This document shows positions 44,772-57,300 of a stretch of 64,000 bases of DNA, in pieces (position 1 is the stretch's first letter; each line of letters begins with the position of its first letter). The position numbers and the translations under genes are program-made. The notes beneath the pieces were generated by a model. The model was not told the origin of the DNA. It ran no database searches and was given only the letters and a program-made list of their open reading frames with translations. Source of the stretch: Caenorhabditis elegans (Eukaryota; Nematoda; Chromadorea; Rhabditida; Rhabditidae); contig NC_003280.10 of assembly GCF_000002985.6 (NCBI RefSeq), positions 11,528,501 through 11,592,500 of the forward strand, written 5' to 3'.

Positions 44772-46419
44772 ATGGATGAAATAGCTATCGACCCGAGCAT
44801 AAACCAGGACATGAGCGCATCCGAAATCTACAGGTTTTCACCAATTTTACCGCTAAATAAATACTAAATGCGATTTTTTCAGATTCGAAGGCACATTGTA
44901 CACTCTGCCATTTGTTACAAAAAATAACGATATCTCGTGGAACAAAAGTAGAGATGAATATAAAAGTGAATGTAGAACCTTTCCGCCTCTGTACAAAAGC
45001 CTATTCGACCGCCAAAAATGTGGAAAAGTTAGATTCTCACCTCCATTGAGTCTGGAACAGAACGTTAACGCGCATTTGAAGGTTTTTCATATATAATTTT
45101 AAATTTTGATTTTTATAACCTTTTTTTTTATTTTTAGGGAAGCAGTAGCCAGCATATGACAACAATTCTACAAGGTGTGGAAGACGCCGGATATGTGTTC
45201 CCCGATATCGATATGCTAGTCACCACGGAGGTTCTAAACACAATCGCTGGAAGTATTTTCAATCAGGAAAAATCGTGGAAACTGCGTGCCTATGTGACAC
45301 AAGTTCAAGGCAAAAATATGGTTATCGTGTGCGACGACGATTTTGAACACCACCAGAGAATCAGTTCGACGCAGAGGTTTGAAACTCGCCTCTATTGGAA
45401 GACGATTTAATTTTTTTTTTCAGTGATTTTCCAATCGAACGCACAGAAGCATTGAATTTCGCACATTCTATATGTGTACGCGATGGAACTCGTGAATTGA
45501 ATAACTCGCTGCATGGAAGCGAAGTGGTAGTTTCAACAATTAAATTCAGAGAGAAGAGTGTCAAAATGATTGTGATTGGCGAAGTAGATTTAGTCACAGG
45601 AAAGAATAATAAATGTAATGAAAGAAAAACCGACGAAAAATTAATAAGTTTAATACTTTAATACTTTTTTCAGCGTTGAACACCATCGTCGCCACTGGAA
45701 GAACTGCTCGAGCCAGTTTTGGGCACAACGTGGAGTCTCGGTAAGAGTTAAAATGAGCTTTTAAAAAACAAAAAAATTAAAAAAAAAAAACTATTTCAGA
45801 GTCGACAGTTTGGATTATTTATGGTCACGATGCTTCTGGCTGGGACAACGTCTTTGCCTAGTTGGAATGCGATCGACTGAAGAGGCTCCAGTGTCGAGTG
45901 TAGGAAATTTTAAATTTTAAAATTCCTAAGACTCTGTCGATTTTTCAGGCATATCTATACTCCTTGTACCCACCAACGTTGAAGGAACGGAAAAGAACGA
46001 ATTACCGAGTAGACGTGGCAACGACTTGTGTGGCACAAGTCATGATCAGGCTCCGCGAGGAAGCGGCAAAAATGCCGCATGCGAACTGGATTATTGAGTA
46101 CACAGGTCGAGACAAGGAATTTGATCCGGCATTTATCAAGATTAACGTGGCCCCGGATACGCATAGTTTTCTGCTCGTACAAGAGTATTGGCACATCGAA
46201 AAAGAAGCTTTTGTACGGATTTTAATTTTTTTATGGAAAACATAATTATTTGATGTTCAGGAGTCTGCTGAAGAACAAAAGAAAGCGGAGGACCAAAACG
46301 TAGTAGAGCCCGAGAAGATAGTTAGAACTTTTCATCAAATGAAACGACTTCCTGGTGTTAGAAAAAGTGGAACAATTGCCAAGCAATTCCAAAAAATCAT
46401 CAATAGCATGTCTTCATAA
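44772..46419 (+). CDS. DXO/RAI1-family (DOM-3-like) protein, probably catalytically impaired
   Basis: The family removes incomplete or noncanonical caps from RNA and degrades the body 5' to 3'. Eight exons (44772-44833, 44883-45081, 45138-45376, 45424-45614, 45674-45740, 45800-45899, 45949-46212, 46261-46419) encode 426 residues. Family resemblance: LYTLPFVTKNNDISWNKSRD near the N terminus, KMIVIGEVDLVTG matching the metal-binding GEVD motif, then LDYLWSRCFWLGQRLCLVGM matching the KWW.QSFL..V..VV.GFR stretch. However, where the family has VELKT, this protein has IVATGRT, losing the catalytic Glu and Lys. The GYKFE-like site reads AGSIFNQE. It may bind RNA or partners without nuclease activity. 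One of several worm paralogues. Confidence 0.82.
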
Positions 46420-46734
46420 TTTTACTGTGCATCCCCCATAAAATGCATGTTTTTATTATTTTATCTCGTTTAATAAAATGAATTTCATAAAATTCCCAAA
46501 TTATAAATTAACATCATTCGCACACGCACATGATTGCCCGATTTTGTTTTTACAGCATTTGTTGCTTGTGGCGTCCGGTTTGTTGATATTGATCACGACA
46601 GGTGGCTTCGAACAACTGATTAACGTTCGGATCTGGGTTGTCAGTTGGTCTGCAATAATTGATTTGGAAAAAGCGGAGAAAATTTGGAAATTCTTAAAAT
46701 CGTGTGGCTTTATTACCCAGCAGCGAAATTTTGT

Positions 46735-47140
46735 GCCGAAAATACGGTAACAGGTCTTGTCACGAAAATTTTTGGTGGAATGTCAGAGATGATGCGATAT
46801 TAAAGAGTAATGTAACTTCAAACATTTTGTTTCTGCTTTGAAAATCGAATTTGTTATCGATTTTTAAATAGTTTTTCACACGAAATGTGTTTTATTGTTA
46901 TATTCATTGTAACTTGAGTTTTTTTTTGAACAAATCAATAAAAAAAAATTTCGATCAACTTTTTCTATTGAGTTATTTTTAAAAAAACTTAAGTTAAGTG
47001 TAGCAATAAAACAGAAAAAAACGCATTTCATGAAAAAATTACTTCAAATCTACAGTACTCTTTAAAGGCGCATCCCGTTTTGCATTTAACAATAATTTGT
47101 CGTGTCGAGACCAGCTACCGTATTTTTAGGGCAAAATCGC
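46735..47140. repeat. Complete MITE of the CGCCTTTAAAGAGTACTGTAG family
   Basis: Left end 46738-46835 (ACGGTAACAGGTCTTGTCAC... ATTAAAGAGTAATGTAACTTC) and right end about 47045-47140 (CTACAGTACTCTTTAAAGGC... GTCGTGTCGAGACCAGCTACC) form terminal inverted repeats of about 95 bp around an AT-rich, internally palindromic core. It fills the spacer between convergent genes. Confidence 0.75.
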
Positions 47141-47193
47141 GAAATTTCGTGTCTGTGTAATATGTTAATTGTAATGAAAAAACGTAATTGTTT

Positions 47194-48688
47194 CTACTCA
47201 CTCATTTCATTCATAGTCTCTGCCGAAAATTCATTTTTATATTTTTCCGCAAGATTTCCTATTCGATCACTTCGTTCTGAATATCCTTTTTCGAATGGCC
47301 ACGCTATGAGAAGAGCAGCAACCGCCGAACTAGAGAACACTTCGGCAAATCGGGTTCTTCGTATTTCCGAACAAATCATCTTGCAAGCCTCATTCTGATC
47401 GGTTGAGCATTCTGTACACGAGTTTTTTTGATCTGCGTCGAAAGTTTTCTGAGTGCAGCACATTGCGTGGGGAGCAAAACATTGCCCGAACTTTCGACAG
47501 CACAATTGGAATTCTTCTTCGTCGTCTTCTAATGGATCACATAATAAGAATTGATTCCACGAGATCACTGACGTGGCAAAATCGGAATCATTGATGTTCA
47601 CATAGGCTTTCAATCCATACATTATCAGAGGCCTCGTTCCTTTTTTTAGTTCGAGCTCCACGAGCCCACGTGGTAGTTTTGTTGTAACATCAACGGAGCA
47701 CAATGCCTTCTGAAGAGTCTCCAATTTCACCCAATGAGGTGGATACTTGAATCTTGCAACGTCCATAATCAGAACTTGATCAGAATCCTCGTGATAGGCG
47801 GCAAGTGGTGAAAAGTGACCTGATCCCGTTTGACCAAGCACACTCCGATCGTAGCTGGCTACCAGAACTTGATCATCACTTCGAACTGAATTCACGAGCG
47901 ATGTCCGGAATTTTTTGAGAAAATCTGGAAAAAAATATTTGTATAGGACATTTTAAAAGAGGAGATGTGGAATTACCTGGAGAATTGTCACCGTAGCTTA
48001 CTGTAGATTTTAGACGATTACATTTTGCAAGGCAGGAGAATTGTTGTAGATTGATTCCACTTCTAGAAATAATTAATTTTTTTTTGAACATTTTTAAGAT
48101 TTTACCCAGATGCAAAAATTTGCGATTACTTCAGAAATTTCACTGATTTTTCATAGTTTTTTGCTAGAAAACATAGAATTTCAACGAAACAGGAAACAAA
48201 ACGTCGAAAATTTAATGAAATTTCCTAATCAATGAGATTTCGAGATTACAGTAAACTTTAAAAGTTTTGAGACCGGGTACCGTATTTTTGGCAAAAATCG
48301 CAAAATTTCGTAATAATGTCATTTTACAAACTTTCTAATATTTTCCAAAGGCACACAACAATCCAGCATCGACTCGTGATAGAATCTCCACGGCGCTTTC
48401 CAAACTTTTTCAGGATCCACTTCCAACGCATTCAGAACCATCACTGAAAACTGCTAGACTTTGGAAAACTTCAAAATCAAAAAATTATTATTTTATTTTA
48501 CCTAATGTGCTCAAACCACAATATGCTGGCTCATCTTGTGTCCGAAATTGAGATGCCAACTTGAAATAAATATTCGCTGATCCTCGAACCAATGCCTCGG
48601 TGAAAAGTTTCTTGCCAAGCTCACTGGAAAACTCAATACACGTCTCTGGAAGCGGCCTCCGGTAGAAATTTTTTGCGGTTACCGACAT
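47194..48688 (-). CDS. pcs-1: Phytochelatin synthase
   Basis: Transfers gamma-Glu-Cys from one glutathione to another to make phytochelatins, which chelate cadmium and arsenic in the cytosol. Exons 48688-48502, 48443-48332, 48062-47977, 47924-47194 give 371 residues, the length I recall for worm PCS-1. The papain-like catalytic half includes [15 protein letters not shown] and [20 protein letters not shown] with the nucleophile Cys, [12 protein letters not shown] with the catalytic His, and [15 protein letters not shown] with the Asp. The C-terminal half is Cys-rich ([32 protein letters not shown]), thought to sense metal. Divergent from smc-6 and convergent with the DXO-like gene. Confidence 0.96.
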
Positions 48689-50219
48689 TTTGAAGTGTCT
48701 GCAATTATATTTTTGTTTATGGATTATTCAGAATTAATTGGCACCTTCGTTGCGACATTTAGAAGTGAATTGGAATTTAGAAAGAAAGAAAGAAATAAAG
48801 AAAAAGGTTTTTTTGCGAGAAAAAGAATGGGGGTGAAATGAGCCGGTGAGTTGTTGGAAGAGAGAAGAGAAACACATTCAATTTATTACAATTCAATTGG
48901 GTTTTGTAGCAATTGCAATCAATTGTCGAGTTCAGAAAAAAAACAACTGCTAGAAAAATGAATTCCGCTAGTTTTTATCGAAAAAATCATAAATTTCTGT
49001 TTATAAACCGTTTTTTTTTGTGATAAATTTCACATTTATGAGTCAGCATTACGCAAACGAAACGTGCGACTTATGATCACACACACAAAAATCAAAAAAT
49101 GAGAATTTTGTCAGGCAAGTTTGTTTGCATCACTATTAGTTGTAATTCATCCTCTCACACTTGTTCCACTCTTTTCCGTGTGGACGGTGTAATAAAATCG
49201 GAGTGCAGAGAACTCAATGGAAACAGGAAGTAGAAGGGAAATTCCAGCTGAATTTAATTTTTAATTTGAAAAAATAAAACCAAAAAAATTGTTTTTTGTG
49301 GTACTGTAATAGTTCAAGGCACATAACAGCTCGAGTCGGCATGGGTCCCGCATGGTAGTAGCATTTTTGAAATTCCTGGATTCAGTTTTATTTTATTCTA
49401 TTTTGAAAATAAATGTTAATTCCGAAATTAAAGTTCTAAAATTTATTTGCATATTTCTAAGAATAAAAACTGCTCAAAACAGAGAATTCTAATTAATTCT
49501 ATTTAATAAATAAAAACGAGAGGACTACTGTAGTTTTTAAAGGCACATAGGTCCCAGCTAAGGTTTTGGTATCGCACGGAAATAAAGAAGATGGTAGCGC
49601 GCGCGAACATATCGAACAATCAAACAAGTTTTGTCTTCTCTTTTTCGAATTTCGACATTTTTCAGCTATTTTCTTTAAAATAGTTTTGTATTTACTAAAA
49701 TTCCAACTTATAAAAACTAAATTCCGCACCAGTTCGCAATCGATAGCCGTTTAAATCATGTATTGCAGAGATTCTTTGATTTAACACTTCAAAAACATGC
49801 TTTGAGAATAATTGCACATTTTAAGTAAACCACCTCTGAAATCTCAAAAGTTAATTTTGAAATCTCAAAAGTTAATTTTTCTAAACAAAAACCACTTTTT
49901 TCTCTTTTACAAAATTATCTACTCATTTTTTGCATCAAAATTGACTTTTTGACGATATTTTCAGTTATTTACCAATCGTGCTCACAAAATCGCGCAAAGG
50001 CGATTGCGAAATCAAGTCATAAACCTGCGTGGCCTAGGTGTAAGCGTGGCCGAGATATTGCTCGTTTTCGCGGACTATTTTGAATTTTGAAACTAAACAA
50101 AAGTGGAGACACTTCATTTTCGTATATTTTTGAATACTACTCGCTAAATGTAATCTTTCACATCGCTTTCGCTTAAATATTTGTCTTAAAAATGTTAATT
50201 TTATTAATTTTTCAGAGAA
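48689..50219. promoter_or_regulatory. Divergent intergenic region pcs-1 / smc-6
   Basis: 1.5 kb without a coding signal. It holds fragments of dispersed repeats (about 49300-49350 and 49520-49570, ACTACTGTAGTTTTTAAAGG) and the direct repeat TGAAATCTCAAAAGTTAATTTT at 49836-49878. The smc-6 leader ends in TTTTTCAG, five bases before the ATG. Confidence 0.5.
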
Positions 50220-53200
50220 ATGGGTAAACGGGACATCCCGAGTCCCAACGAGAATATCGCACCCAGGACAATAGGAATGCGAGATGTCGACCTCACTGCA
50301 GCGCCTGCGAAAAAAGCGAAATTGGATACCGGAGGTTTGATAATATTTACAGAAACGTTCCTTTTATAATTCTGTTTCTTATAGAGAGAATCGCCGTTTC
50401 TGGACGTGTTGCTTCAGTAAAACTTACCAACTTCATGTGCCACGCAAATCTTCAAATCGATTTCAAAACGGCACAAAACAATTGCTTTTATATCGGTGGC
50501 CCGAATGGAAGTATGTATTTTCTTGTCATTTTAAAAATTAATTTAATTTTTTATAGGTGGAAAGAGTGCTCTGTTCGCTGCAATCAATTTGGGTCTTGGA
50601 GGACGAGGTTCTGATAATGATCGAGGAAACACGGTGAAGTCTTACATCAAAGATGGAACAACGTCAGTTATATTTTGATCCAACTTCTGTTTTAGAAAAT
50701 TCATACTTTCAGACAATCCAAAATCACGATCACACTGACCAATGCAGGATTGAACGCTCATCCAGATTTCGATGATCTCATTTCCATTGAGAGAACGATC
50801 AATCAGGCATCGTCAACCTATATTATGAAAAGTGTAAAAGTGACATCCTCCGATAATCACGTTGAGCGAATTGTGAGCAGGAAAAAGGCCGACGTCGATC
50901 GCATTGTGAGCCGATTCAGCATTCATCTCTCGAATCCTGCATTTTGGATGAGTCAAGACAGATCACGAAGTTTTCTTGCAAACTTCAAACCAGCAAATGT
51001 CTACAAGCTGTATCTTGAATCTACGAATCTTGAGAACATCCGATTATCTTATATCCGATTTGCCGACGCTTTGGATGAATGCTTCGCGTTGATACAGCTG
51101 AAGGCTGGAGAAATTTTGAACGAGCAGAAAAAGCTGAAGCGAATGCAAGAACAACGTGATCTCCAAGCGAAGCTAGACCAGGATCGTGCACTTGTTGCCA
51201 GTTTTTGCTGGAAGCTTCTCTTCTGTAAAGTTCGCGATTACAACGATCAAATCGAACTGACTCTTAAGAAGCAGGAAGCTCAGAAAACCTTACAAGATGA
51301 AACCAAAAAGGAATACGCTAAAAATCGTGCTGCCAGAACAGAAGTTGAGAAGAAAATTCAAGAGTTTAGAGACGAGGTCGAAGTTCAGGATGCGGAAATA
51401 GCTGAAGCAAGAGAGGATTTAGATGCGAAGAAAAGAAAAGTTCTCGAATTCGAAGAGAAGATTCGAGAGTGTGAACAGAGTATTAGGAAAAAGACATCCG
51501 AGAAGAAATACATGGAACGGACGATCGTTAATGCTAAAAATGAAGTTCGCATTCTTCTTGAAAAGCAGGGAAATCAGGATTTGACAAAGAGGCTGACCAA
51601 AGTTGAGAACGATTATAAGGATATCTCTCAACAAAGAGAGAACATGGAGTTAGGAGGCGAATCAGCAAAGCTGAGGGAAAAACTTGACACGGTGATTACT
51701 GACTACAAAAGGAAAGAAGAAGAAAAGTATACAATACAAAGAGATATAAATCAACTTCGTCGGAAAATTGAACAGGATATGGAGACAATGCGACGGTCCA
51801 GAGCCACCAAGAAAGACGCCATCAACAAGTAAGTTTAAAAATATTTTAAAATATATTTATTTCCTATTTATTACCTATACATTTTTCAGATTCGGCTCAC
51901 ACATGGCTGAAATACTCATGGAAATCAACCGAAGCAAGTCCCGATTCCAAACTGTTCCAAAAGGTCCTCTTGGAAAGTACATCACGTTGATCGATCCAAA
52001 ATGGGCATTCACTGTTGAAGAATGTATTGGAAATCTTGCAAACAACTTCTTGTGTTCCAGTCATCTAGATGCAGAGATCCTCCGAAACATCTTCCAAAGC
52101 CTTCGAATTCCAGCACAAGACCGGCCGACGATTATTGTAGCCAAGTGCAATGGAAGAGCTTATACCAATCTTCATGAGCCAAGCTCAGACTTTAAAAGTA
52201 TCTACCGGGTGCTCAAGTTTTCAGATCCAGATGTTCAGTGAGTTTTTTTTAACGTGAAACGTTTGATTAATATTAACATTTTTCAGTAACGTGATCATCG
52301 ACAAGAGCAACTGTGAACAGTTCATTTTGATCGAAGACAAAACTGAAGCCATGGAGCTCATGGGAAGCAATTATCCACCTCAAAATGCAGTCAAAGCGTA
52401 CACACTGGATGGATCTCAAGCATATGCTAATGGACCAAATAGTCAGTATCGTTTCTACAGTGGTAGAGGAGGACATGCACGTGGTACTTTTGGAAATGAT
52501 CAGGGAGATGTTGATGAAGGAGCATTAGCCAGACTGATTGAAGATACTAAATCGGAAGCCATGAGACTGGAAACTCAAGATTTGCGAAAACAAGATCATG
52601 AGCTGAAAGTGATATATAATGAGCGTGATCAGACGAAAGCTGCAATTGATGAATTCGATAGAAAATTGTCAAATCTTCGATCTCAAGAATTGCAGAAAGA
52701 ACGTCAGGCAAAAGATTTGAGAGCAGAATTGGCGCAAACTGCGAATGAAGATCAAGTGGAAAATCTGAATGAATCTATTGAGGAAATGCAGAAAAAGATT
52801 CCTTTAATCGAGGATGAAGTCAAAGATATTCTGAAAAATGTGGCAGACATCACTGCAGACATGGCTCCAGTTATTCAAGAGAGGAAAGAAGCGGAACATA
52901 CGCTAGCGGAAATTCAAAAAGAAACACGAGATTTTGCAAGTAAATCCCAGAAACTTCAAAACGAATTGAGCAAGTATGACGACGCCGGAGAGATTCTCAA
53001 AATTCGTCTCGATAAAGTGAAAGCTGACGAAGGTGTATTCTTCCACACAGAGGCGAAACTCAAATCTGAAAGAGACGATGCGATGGAAATGGTGGAAAAC
53101 GACAAAAAGAATCATCCAATGCCACCTGGCGAGACAGATCCACCAGATCTTTCAAGTTTCCCGTCGACGACTGAAGCTCAGAGAAAGATCGAAGAAATGC

Positions 53201-53981
53201 AGAAAGCAGTTGACAGAGCAACAGTTGGATGTGACACTACTATTACTCTTGAATGTGTTAAAGACTTTAAAGATAAACTGAAAAGGTTGAAGTATCTGTG
53301 TCGCATGATTGAAGATGTTCTCATCGAGCTTAAAAATCTTCATGCAGCCCGTGTAAAAGCATATCCGAGCTTGAAAAAGTTCACGGAATTGAAGGTGTGT
53401 AACAAGTTCCAGGAGTTGCTCGCAGTTCGAGGTCATTTTATCGGTGGTCTCGAATTCGATCACGAGAAGGAGACACTTAATGTGAATGTTCAATCTTCTA
53501 AAGAGAAGGATGCGATGGCTGGACGAAGACCTGAAGTCCTTGAGGTAGAAGAAGTCGACGAGCATTCGTATGATGATGATAGTGACGATAGTACCGGTCC
53601 GCGTAGAAAGAAGTCCAAGAAGAGCGGCCAGAAAAAGAAGAGAGTTCGTGATCTGAAAGGATTATCCGGAGGAGAACGGTCTTTTGTGACTGCCGCACTC
53701 GTCATGTCCTTGTGGGAAGTTATGGAGCAGCCATTCCGAATGATGGATGAGTTTGATGTCTTTATGGACATGATGAATAGAAAGGTGAGATCTTGTAGGA
53801 CTCTTTCAGTATGAACATTAAATATTTTGTTATTTTTCAGCTGGTGATGGATTTGCTCGTCGAGCTGGCCACCAAGAAGTTCCCTCACAATCAGTTCATC
53901 TTCTTCACTCCACAAGGAATCAAGGAACTCAACATGGTCGATGGTCTTCAAGTTTTCGAGATGAACAGAGTCCGCGACTAG
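50220..53981 (+). CDS. smc-6: SMC6, structural maintenance of chromosomes (SMC5/6 complex)
   Basis: ATPase subunit of the SMC5/6 complex, needed for recombinational repair and chromosome stability. Exons 50220-50334, 50385-50510, 50557-50662, 50713-51828, 51890-52237, 52287-53784, 53841-53981 give 1149 residues. N-terminal head: VKLTNFMCHANLQIDFKTAQ and Walker A YIGGPNGSGKSALFAAINLG, then GRGSDNDRGNTVKSYIKDGT, which is typical of SMC6 and not SMC5. Two long coiled coils (MQEQRDLQAKLDQDRALVAS on; QDLRKQDHELKVIYNERDQT on) flank a hinge near residues 560-680 (IDPKWAFTVEECIGNLANNF). C-terminal head: signature LSGGERSFVTAALVMSLWEV and Walker B FRMMDEFDVFMD. Complete, with all ATPase motifs present. 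Confidence 0.95.
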
Positions 53982-54349
53982 ATATTGGCAATAAATTGTT
54001 GATAATTTGTAAACTAAAGATATCTTTCTCTCTTGTGCATCTCATTCCAAATGCTTTACAGTCCCCATATATTTTTTATCGGACCCTAACGATCTTTTTT
54101 ATTGGTTTTAAAGCCCCCTGTCCTCCTAAATACCAACCCCATGACAAAATTAAATTCCAATCTCCTCCTGATACCATACTTTATTTTTTTACCCACTTTA
54201 TTTTGAAGTCTTTAGTAAAATGAAAAGAATCATTTTAAATTTAAATTATTGAGCCATTTCTATCGAAACGAGTTAATATTCTCATTTCACTTTTGTTTTA
54301 TCTTGTTCAATTTCTACAATAGGGGAATTGAAATTGGAAATCTTTCAGA

Positions 54350-57300
54350 ATGTCTGGGACCGCTCAAGCCCAGTTGTTTGATAAGGGGCTCCGTGGGAGC
54401 ACTTCTGAGCAACTGGCAACAATCTCGACGCTCAGCAGGCTTTTCGAAGAAAATCCAGCGCCAACATTTGTGAATGCGATGCTTCTTCGTGTAGCTGACG
54501 CTTTTAAAGATGGGTAAGAAAATAATTCTGAAAATTAAAAATTGGTTACAAAACGGCCGAATCTCGTGATGAGCCCTTCTAAAAATTTCTCCAAAAATAG
54601 CTTCTTCAGTTGCAAAGTTTCAGAAAAAAAGCATATTTCCAGCTAAAATCCCCAATTTTGTAAAATTGGCAAGTCTAGAAATCGCGTAAATTGTTTTCTT
54701 TTGGTCAAGTTGGCAAAAAATTTGTATTTTTTCCAAAACTTTTGACCGCGATAACATTACGAAATTCGTAGTTTTGGGCCATTCTAATATTTAATTTTAA
54801 TATTTTCTAATCTTCTAGAAATCTGGACTTGCGCATCGCCATCGCTCGTGCTCTTGGACAATGTGGCTCACATCTCACACTGGCTTTTTCCTCTGCAGAA
54901 ATATTCCGAAGAATTCTGACAGTTAGCCACTCAAACGATCCAAATGCTCGAGAAAATGTGTTGGATGTGCTCGCTGTGTTATCACCTTTACTCCCGGAAT
55001 CCAATCAATCACATCATTTGATTCGAGAATCTCTATCCACAACTCATGAAGGAGAATTTCGAGCAACATGTAATGCTCTCAAAGCATTCGCATCAATATC
55101 CCATTCGTTCGCCGAATCGATTGTTCTTCAAATCGGAAAAATTCTTGAAGAAGATGATGCTTCAGAGCCACGGAAGATTCAACTATGCACAGCATTTTCT
55201 ACAATGAGTGCGACAGCTCAAGTTGTGGAGCAAGTGTTCTCTGTTGCTGACACAATTCTTCACAGAACTATAACAGACGATTACTTTCACGCATTTCTGA
55301 AGTCTACGACGAGTTTGTGCATTGAGATTCGATATGCTATTTCGAAACAAGTATGTCGGTGTAGTGAGCATGGAGATTTTGCTTCATATAAAATAGTCTC
55401 AAAATCAGAAAAACCACAGAAGATATGGAAAATCGCGTTTTTAAATGTAAAATTCATCATTAATTAGCGATTTTTTTTCGATTTTCTTTTATGATTTTTC
55501 TGAATTTAAAACCCTTTGGTTGTTTTTGAAGCAACATTTTTCCATTGGCGCTGTTTTCTCCTCTTTAAATTGTCCTTCCATCTTCAGATCGACGTATTGC
55601 TCAATCTTCTCAGTCCATCCAACACCAGGACGAGTCGTCCATCCCGAAATCGAAGAATGATTATTGTGAGGCAGTTGAGACGGCTTGCAAATTTTCCGAA
55701 TATTTGGAATGAGCAGCAAGTGCTGGTAATGAATTTTTTTGTGTTTTTAATGTGAAGAAAAGGATTTTGAAAATTTTCACGTTTCAAAACTTGTAAATTC
55801 ATAAATTCATACGCAAATATATTTGAATTTTTATAAATTTAAATATTAAATTTCAAAAAAAAAATACTGCAAAACGCCACCGAAATGTTCAGATTTTTAA
55901 GCCAAAAATACGCATTTTGGCTAACACAAAAAATTTTGCGCCTTTAAAGATTACTGTAGTTACAAATCCTTCTTTTTGCGGAATTTCTTATCGATTTTTA
56001 CATATTTTTTCAATAACAATATGCACTTATTTATTTGGATCTCAAAAATACAACATAAAAACTAATAGTTTTTATAAGTCGAAAAAAAAGAAAATTTGAA
56101 ACTACAGTAATCCTTGAAGGTGCACACACCTTTCCACATTTAAAGAAAAAATGTCGTTTCGAGACCGGCTACCGTAATTTAAGCGAAAAATTTCGCGTCT
56201 GAATAATTCGAAACATTGAAAAAAATTTCAAGACGTTCGATTGAAAAAAAAATCGGTCGTTTTGGGCCAGTTTTAGTATCTGAACCAAGGCTGTTGCAAA
56301 AAAAAAAAATTCGACCAAAAAACGAAAAATCGAATTTCTTCAAAAAAAAAAGCTTTTTTCATCATACCAACTAAAACATAACATTAATGAGAAACAAGTC
56401 CGAAAGAAAAGGAATAAAATCAAAAAATCAATTTTTGCCAAAAACACCAAAAAAACAAAAAAAAATCCACGAAGTAAACAGCTAATTCCAGATATTCGTG
56501 GAATCCCTCCGACCATCAATGATCGATGAATCTCTAATGGACTTTTTCGATGCCACAACTTCACTTGTTAAGAACTGTCCGAAGGAAAATCTTCTCGCAT
56601 TGAAAGGTCTCGTGATATCCAGCACTGGATATGGATCCCTGGCGAATCCAGAAGTCACCGTTCGATTCGTCTATTTCGCTTCACAAGTTGTGTGCTCACC
56701 GAGAACATTTGAAGATGACACTCCAGAGTTTATCAATTCAACGATGACCTCGCTGACAGTTGTTGTGATAAATACTTGCACTTGTGGAAGATTGAAAAAT
56801 AGACTTGCTAATAAGGTACAAAAACTCTACCGTATTTTTTTTCCTTCTAAATTATTAAATTTTCAGCTATTCCGTGCAATTGGTGACATTCTCCTATCAT
56901 TCCCGTACACTGATCATTCGTTTTCTTCAATGATAATCTCAGCTGTGTTCTCAGCATTTGAGTCCATTGTTTCAAATGATAATAATCAAAAAGAACGTCT
57001 AGAAATGTTATGTCGACTCGTGGACTCTGAGAAGCTCTACATTCCAGAAATTCATAAATGGGCATGCAAAGTTATGCAGGAACAAGTGAAACTATTCTCC
57101 GCATATCCAAGTCAATTCTCATATTTGTGCCTTGCTGTTGGAACGAGTCTCCCGAATGATTTTCCAAAAGTTTTCTACAAGGATTGTCAGGCTTCAATGT
57201 ATGGTACCGCGAGGAGCGCATTCAGAAATGGACAGTGGAAGCATGTGGCGTCTCCAAATTTAGCAAGCATTGACTTGTCCAGTCTCCCAGAATTTGAAAG

